The notes under the pieces: generated by a model
The model's database searches: none
The model's input: only the letters and a program-made list of their open reading frames with translations
Told to the model about the DNA's origin: nothing
Shown: one piece after another, positions 59,463-64,000 of the stretch
How positions within the stretch are numbered: the first letter of the stretch is position 1
Layout of the letters: every line of letters starts with the position of its first letter
Source of the DNA: Muricea muricata
Taxonomy: Eukaryota; Cnidaria; Anthozoa; Malacalcyonacea; Plexauridae
Length of the DNA stretch: 64,000 nt
Direction: 5' to 3'
Assembly (NCBI GenBank): GCA_963855995.1
Contig: OY979719.1
Location: 3,844,001 to 3,908,000, forward strand
Position numbers and translations under genes: made by a program

Positions 59463-59660
59463 TGCAAAAGACTCAATTGGATTTACTTAGAAATAAATTT
59501 GTACATACATTTAAAAATGTAATTACACTCAAAAGCAACTTCAAGATCTTCCTCGACAGAGTATGATTAAATATTATTCGATGAAATGCGAACAAAAGCT
59601 CGCGAATGGCTTCGAATAACTTTGATTTAATCTAGCGTGTATATGTATAATAATTCTTAA
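59463..59660. repeat. 195-bp interspersed direct repeat, copy 1
   Basis: Starts ATTGCAAAAGACTCAATTGG and includes CTTCAAGATCTTCCTCGACA and GAACAAAAGCTCGCGAATGG. Matched with few differences by 61127-61328 in the same orientation. Confidence 0.88.
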
Positions 59661-61126
59661 CCCAGTGAAAGTGGTAATTAACTAACATAGAAAGTGGTAA
59701 CTAACATAGTCTGGTGGTAAAGACAATGTGTGTCCCTTCAGAGTCAATCACTGAGTCCGGGAACAATACCTGCCTTTGATAAAAATCGTCCTGGCTTTGG
59801 TCAGTTTTAAGAATTAAGCATAGGCTAGAAGAACGTATAGACAACTCAAACCAACTTGCCGAAGCCTCATAACCAACGTAATGCAGTGGTCAAATACAAA
59901 TTACTCAACAAAAGTGGGTAGGATAAATTCCTACCCTTGCCATGCATTAAATAGTTTTCGTCTTGTGTAAGAATTATAACCCTTTCCAAAGTATCCTCTC
60001 GTCTATTTTGCAAATTTTTTTAGAAAAAAATTCGTCAAAATTTGACAACTTCTTTTTATCATACAGTCTGATAAAGAAAAATTTTTATTTCCTTGTTAAC
60101 CGCACTGGCAAAATTTTTGGTAAATGGAGAAAATAAAAGTTCTAAAAAATCATCGAAAAAAATTGAACAAAAAACCGTGCTCAAAATGCTAGAGTTTTTC
60201 TTAACGGTGGGAACCATCTTTCTTGGCGAAAAAACCCCAAATAAATAATTGAAAAGAATTACGCTCTACCACTTACATTAGGGCTATTGAAAAGCGTCAT
60301 AAGAGATTGTACGCCAGCGTAACCAATTTAAAATAAAAAGTTCCAAAAGGTGTCAGGAATTCTGCTACCTTCGAAGGATTAGCCTTGGAATGGTATAACG
60401 ATGGTAAAAAGGACCAGGTATTGTAATAAAAGTTTCCCACACGGATGGCGCGCACGGGTGGCTTCGCACAATTGGCTTCGACAAGTAACCCAATGTGGGT
60501 GTCTAACCGACAACGGCGCCGAATCGACTCCCTCAACCGTCTGCATCATAACTCCACCACCTCTGGTTCGAAATGTAGGGGAGGGTAGAACACCCTAAAA
60601 CCCTGTATCTTCGAATCAGACCATCAAGATACAGTATCACCGATTTGTATATATATACCTCATGCTCTGCTGTTGCAGTGATTGTGGTTGAATTACGACC
60701 GGGTAGGCACTATTGCCATGCGCACATGCATCCATGTATTAGTGTATAAGTTTTATCATAAACATCAAAATATAATTTGCGTGATCATTTATGCAATCAG
60801 TGAACGACATTTCCATTTATTTAATACTTATCGTCTCTGTAGTGCCTCAGCAATAATGTTGTTCTTCGACATTAGATTTGAATAGTGATCTGTTTAGTTC
60901 AATGATATATATTGAACGCCTAAAGCTGGGTCATTAAATTTGAAAATGTATGTTTGATCAGAATTTCGAGGTCTTCTCCGAGTATAAGGGAATTAAGGCT
61001 GATTTCAACACACATTTATTTTTCAAATGTTCTACTTACAAACATATGGGCTTTTAAAATTCGTAGCACCAGAAACCTACCGTATGCTCAAGTTGTGATC
61101 TTATCGATTTTTATTATTTGTGATAT

Positions 61127-61328
61127 TGCAAAAGACTCAATTGGATTTATTTAGGAATAAATTTGTACATACATTTAAAAATGTAATTACACTCAAAGCA
61201 ACTTCAAGATCTTCCTCGACAGAGTATGATTAAATATTATTCGATGAAATGCGAACAAAAGCTCGCGAATGGGTTCAAATAACTTTGAATTAATCTAGCG
61301 TGTATATTTATAATAATTCTTACCCCAG
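61127..61328. repeat. 195-bp interspersed direct repeat, copy 2
   Basis: Same sequence as 59463-59660 with scattered substitutions and small indels. The 1.66-kb offset could mean two insertions of one element or the flanking ends of a larger one. Confidence 0.88.
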
Positions 61329-61719
61329 ACAAAAGCCTATGGGGTTTGTGACAAGGGCAAGATTTGACCAAAAACTCGTTGACTTGAGACATTTTGCATT
61401 GGCCACTAGACTACATGATCGCTATCACGCCCTTGCCACTTAAATTGTTTAAGCGGGGTTTACTCTAGCCTATAATTGATTCTAAAACATAAAAATAATT
61501 CCGAACAAGGGAATTATCGTTCAGCTGCGTTGTTTATTTACACCACTTTGCTTGATCACCAGACCGCGTTGGCTATTACACTCGCCCTATGTGGTTTAAA
61601 TTATTTACCCGTTTTCAACAGAATGAGCTTTAAAAAATAGTTGAAGAATATAAACCACTAAAAATCGTAGATGTGTAGCCAGGATTAGACATAAATGAAA
61701 AAGGTGAGACGTTCTCTGA

Positions 61720-62155
61720 CTAAAATATATTTATTTGTTCACGAGCTTTTGGCCACCAGTCTGTTGCTTTCAACGGGTTCATTTATAATGATTTATAAAC
61801 TGTGAAAGCGTCAAATGAAGCTAGATATGACGTGTATACATGTGCACTGTGAAATACGATAAGGTGATACTATGTTTTCTTTATTAAGATTGTACATTGT
61901 CGAGGAAGCGGTTTTGAGTTGTTATCGGCATTCCTCCCTTTGGCTGTATGTCATGATTCTAGTGCTAGGCGACTACGGAAATTCCCTGTGTCAATGATTT
62001 TCGTGCTGTCGAAATCAATTACATGATCATTGTCCCATGCATGTTTCGCGATGTTTGAACCATTATTATGTTTCTTAACGTTTCTGATGTGTTCAGCCTT
62101 TCTTGTTTTCAGAGATCTGCCTGTTTCCCCTACATACAGGCAGATATTTGAAAAC
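61720..62155 (-). pseudogene. Penelope-like retroelement, 3' fragment with GIY-YIG endonuclease
   Basis: On the minus strand the frame gives CLYVGETGRSLKTRKAEH, then SNIAKHAWDNDHVIDFD and FRSRLALES, the GIY-YIG domain of Penelope-like elements (GETGR and KHAW words). It ends in a TGA where the family has Trp (LES-stop-HTAK), after which the frame goes on for about 20 codons to a basic end. The 5' side is cut at about 62155, so the reverse transcriptase is absent. The 3' flank has ACAGACTGGTGGCCAAAAGC then AATAAA. It is a dead copy. Confidence 0.85.
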
Positions 62156-62192
62156 AAGAAAAGCAAATGATAACAATGGCAATAGTGGCTAC

Positions 62193-62600
62193 CAGGGGCC
62201 GGTTGTATAAAGCTCTTAACTGCTTTTTAACTACCCAAAAAGTAGTTAAATAGTGGTTAACTTTAATCACGTAGTTAGGCCGGTTGTACAAAAAGGCAGT
62301 TAGCGTTAACTGCAGTTAAAAAGTAGTTAAAGTTAACTATCCTAAATGGCATAGTTAACTTCTCAAAACCTAGTTAAATATGGCGGCTGTATTAAGAGTT
62401 AACAACTTTTATGAGCGAGATAATACTGAAAGGCAACTCTTACTTAGAGTTTTTAATCGTCAACTTCCCTGGGAAGATTTCTCAGATAAAGAACTCCTAA
62501 AACGCTATAGATTTGGCGGAGAATCTTTGCTTTTTATAGCGCGACTCATCGACGGCGAAGTGAGACCACTAACAAAGCGAAACCAGGCTCATCACTAAAG
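62193..62600 (+). pseudogene. Harbinger/PIF-like element fragment (HARBI1-like N-terminus)
   Basis: Two nearby GGCCGGTTGTA(T/C)AAA ends (62195 and 62279) precede a frame from 62380: MAAVLRVNNFYERDN, then LLKRYRFGGESLLFIARL and RPLTKRNQAHH-stop. The RYRF-x-ES and TKRNxA words fit HARBI1-like transposases, whose catalytic part is missing. A MITE with a similar end lies at 17757-17895. Confidence 0.65.
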
Positions 62601-64000
62601 ACTTATAATTTTAGCAGTGGTAGTGGTTGGTGGTCTTGCTGCAGGACGTCCACCAGTTTTCCATTGAGACTGCATTACCCCAGAATTTGTTTTTTTTGTC
62701 AATTTGGGCCATGTTTTGCAATTTTCCCGTATTTCTATTGGTGTACGTTTTTCATAGCTGTTAATCTAGGAAGTAAATAGTTTCCCACAACTTTTGCTTT
62801 TAGGCATTTGTTATTGTGCTCGAAAATTGGCCCCGTTATGTGTCTAAATTTTGTTCAACTATATTAACCAGTAGGTTGCATTCTACTGAATTAAAATTTT
62901 GTTTTGGTTTTCTTCCCTTGTTTTGGATTAGTTGCTTTATGGGCAGACATTTTGAATTTGTATACATGTAATTCAGTGTTGCCAGATGAAATCTCAAAAT
63001 ATTCATGTATGCTTACGCCAAAAGTTCACAAAAAGTTCATGTCCCTAAATTTTAAGATCGGAACTTGTCGGAATTTATCGGAGATCGTCTGAAAAGCTCG
63101 GAACTTATCAATACGTCCAAAAATCCTCCACAGACTAGGTTTGAATGCGAAATAAATTACTGAAAGAATTCTTTTTTAAAATTGTATCTAAAAAACAGGA
63201 GTGTCATTAGACTATATTTTTATGTGAGCAAATCCATTATCATTGCTACTATTGCTTTCCGACCAATCCGACATTTTGATTTTTTAAAACACAGTGAACA
63301 GCACAAAAAGGCGGGAAATTTAATTTAACATAAATTATACAAATTGTGTTCTGCACTTCTATTATGGCACCTATTGTCCCTTGCAGCCACTGCAAGTCTG
63401 CAAGACAAATTTCTAAACATATTACGAGTTTTTTAGTTGAATCATTGAACATTTTCATCTTGAAAAAATGAAAATATCAAAGTTCATGGAATTGTTCATG
63501 ATATTTTAAAAAGTTCACAAAAAGTTCACAAATTTTCAATGTTCAAAAAAAGTTCATGTAGAGGGTAAAAAGTTCACAAATCTGTGAACTTTGTTCACGA
63601 TCTGGCAACACTGATGTAATTAGTAATTCAACTTGAAAAATACCTGTAAGCTTGGCAACTGTGGTTACATGGGAAAATATGACCTCAGACATGATACAAA
63701 TACATGCAGTATATATGACATGAGTTGTATATTGATTTTTGTTACATCTGACAACCCATCAAACAAATATTGATTATTGTGTATAACACAATATTGAAAC
63801 ATATAGTGTACCTTCTAATTAACAATTAGATTACGAGCTCGAGATTTCTCGAGCTCGTAATCTAATTGTTTTAGTAGAATCAGAGGTCAAACATGGAATA
63901 TTCAACAAAAAATTTAATTTTCAGGCAATTTTTTAAAAGAAATCTCTATAGGAAGATGATTGTTTCGCTACTAGCTATCTATCGAGGAATAGATAGCGAG
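62601..64000. other. Repeat-rich window end
   Basis: No gene. It holds decaying sequence after the Harbinger fragment with scattered AAAAGTTCA(C/T) words (about 63010-63600), and the hairpin-bearing repeat at 63815-64000. Confidence 0.5.
63815..64000. mobile_element. Repeat with ATTAGATTACGAGCTCGAGA hairpin, copy 2 (runs off the window)
   Basis: A perfect 23-bp inverted repeat (63822-63844 and 63847-63869), then TTTTAGTAGAATCAGAG and, near the end, CTAGCTATCT...AGATAGCGAG. The same order is present at 33386-33650. Confidence 0.7.

Larger units (their letters stand above)
59310..61720. other. Repeat-rich, no supported gene
   Basis: A direct repeat of about 195 bp (59463-59660 and 61127-61328) is the main feature; AT-rich sequence separates the copies. 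A tRNA-like B-box word lies near 60563. No coding exon was recognised. Confidence 0.55.

Overview
This is animal (metazoan) nuclear DNA. It is AT-rich, the genes are split by many short GT-AG introns, and miniature inverted-repeat elements, tandem repeats and retroelement fragments are scattered through it. Protein conservation to vertebrates is very high; the ELM2 region of the MTA gene, for example, is nearly identical to human MTA1 as I remember it. That, together with the Penelope-like and Harbinger-like debris, suggests a slow-evolving marine invertebrate, most likely a cnidarian (anthozoan). The species assignment is inference. I built the exon models by hand from splice signals, reading phase and family knowledge; no database search was run.

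Layout. (1) 934-3267 (+): 3' part of an SLC49A4/DIRC2-like MFS transporter. (2) 14538-6039 (-): a complete 20-exon MTA gene (NuRD subunit) whose protein carries BAH, ELM2, SANT and GATA-type finger domains plus three C2H2 zinc fingers that vertebrate MTAs lack. (3) 21459-16468 (-): a five-exon FAM161A-like gene, with a 0.6-kb polypurine/polypyrimidine tract in an intron. (4) 21758-24144 (+): CNIH4 (cornichon), divergent from FAM161A across about 300 bp. (5) 24636-29530 (+): DTL/CDT2, the PCNA-dependent CRL4 substrate receptor. (6) 30150-34542 and 36169-41492 (both -): a tandem duplicate of an S9 (prolyl-oligopeptidase-type) peptidase. The copy nearer DTL has lost part of its propeller exons and carries repeat DNA at the break. 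(7) 41653-52450 (+): INTS7 (Integrator subunit 7), divergent from the second S9 copy across 160 bp. One of its introns holds a 2.4-kb palindromic element. (8) 56585-56067 (-): a small single-exon gene I do not recognise. (9) 58160-59310: an 18-bp-type minisatellite. (10) 59.3-64 kb: repeat-rich, with a dead Penelope-like element (GIY-YIG domain) and a Harbinger-like fragment.

How the genes relate. Several are nuclear: MTA acts in chromatin repression, DTL in S-phase proteolysis, INTS7 in snRNA and promoter-proximal transcript processing. FAM161A is ciliary, CNIH4 acts in ER export, and SLC49A4 is a membrane transporter. They do not form an operon or one pathway. The notable linkage is DTL next to INTS7: these two are also neighbours (head to head) in the human genome, so this is probably ancient microsynteny, here interrupted by the S9 pair. 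The strongest candidates for something new are the C2H2-bearing MTA and its tandem-duplicated splice donor.
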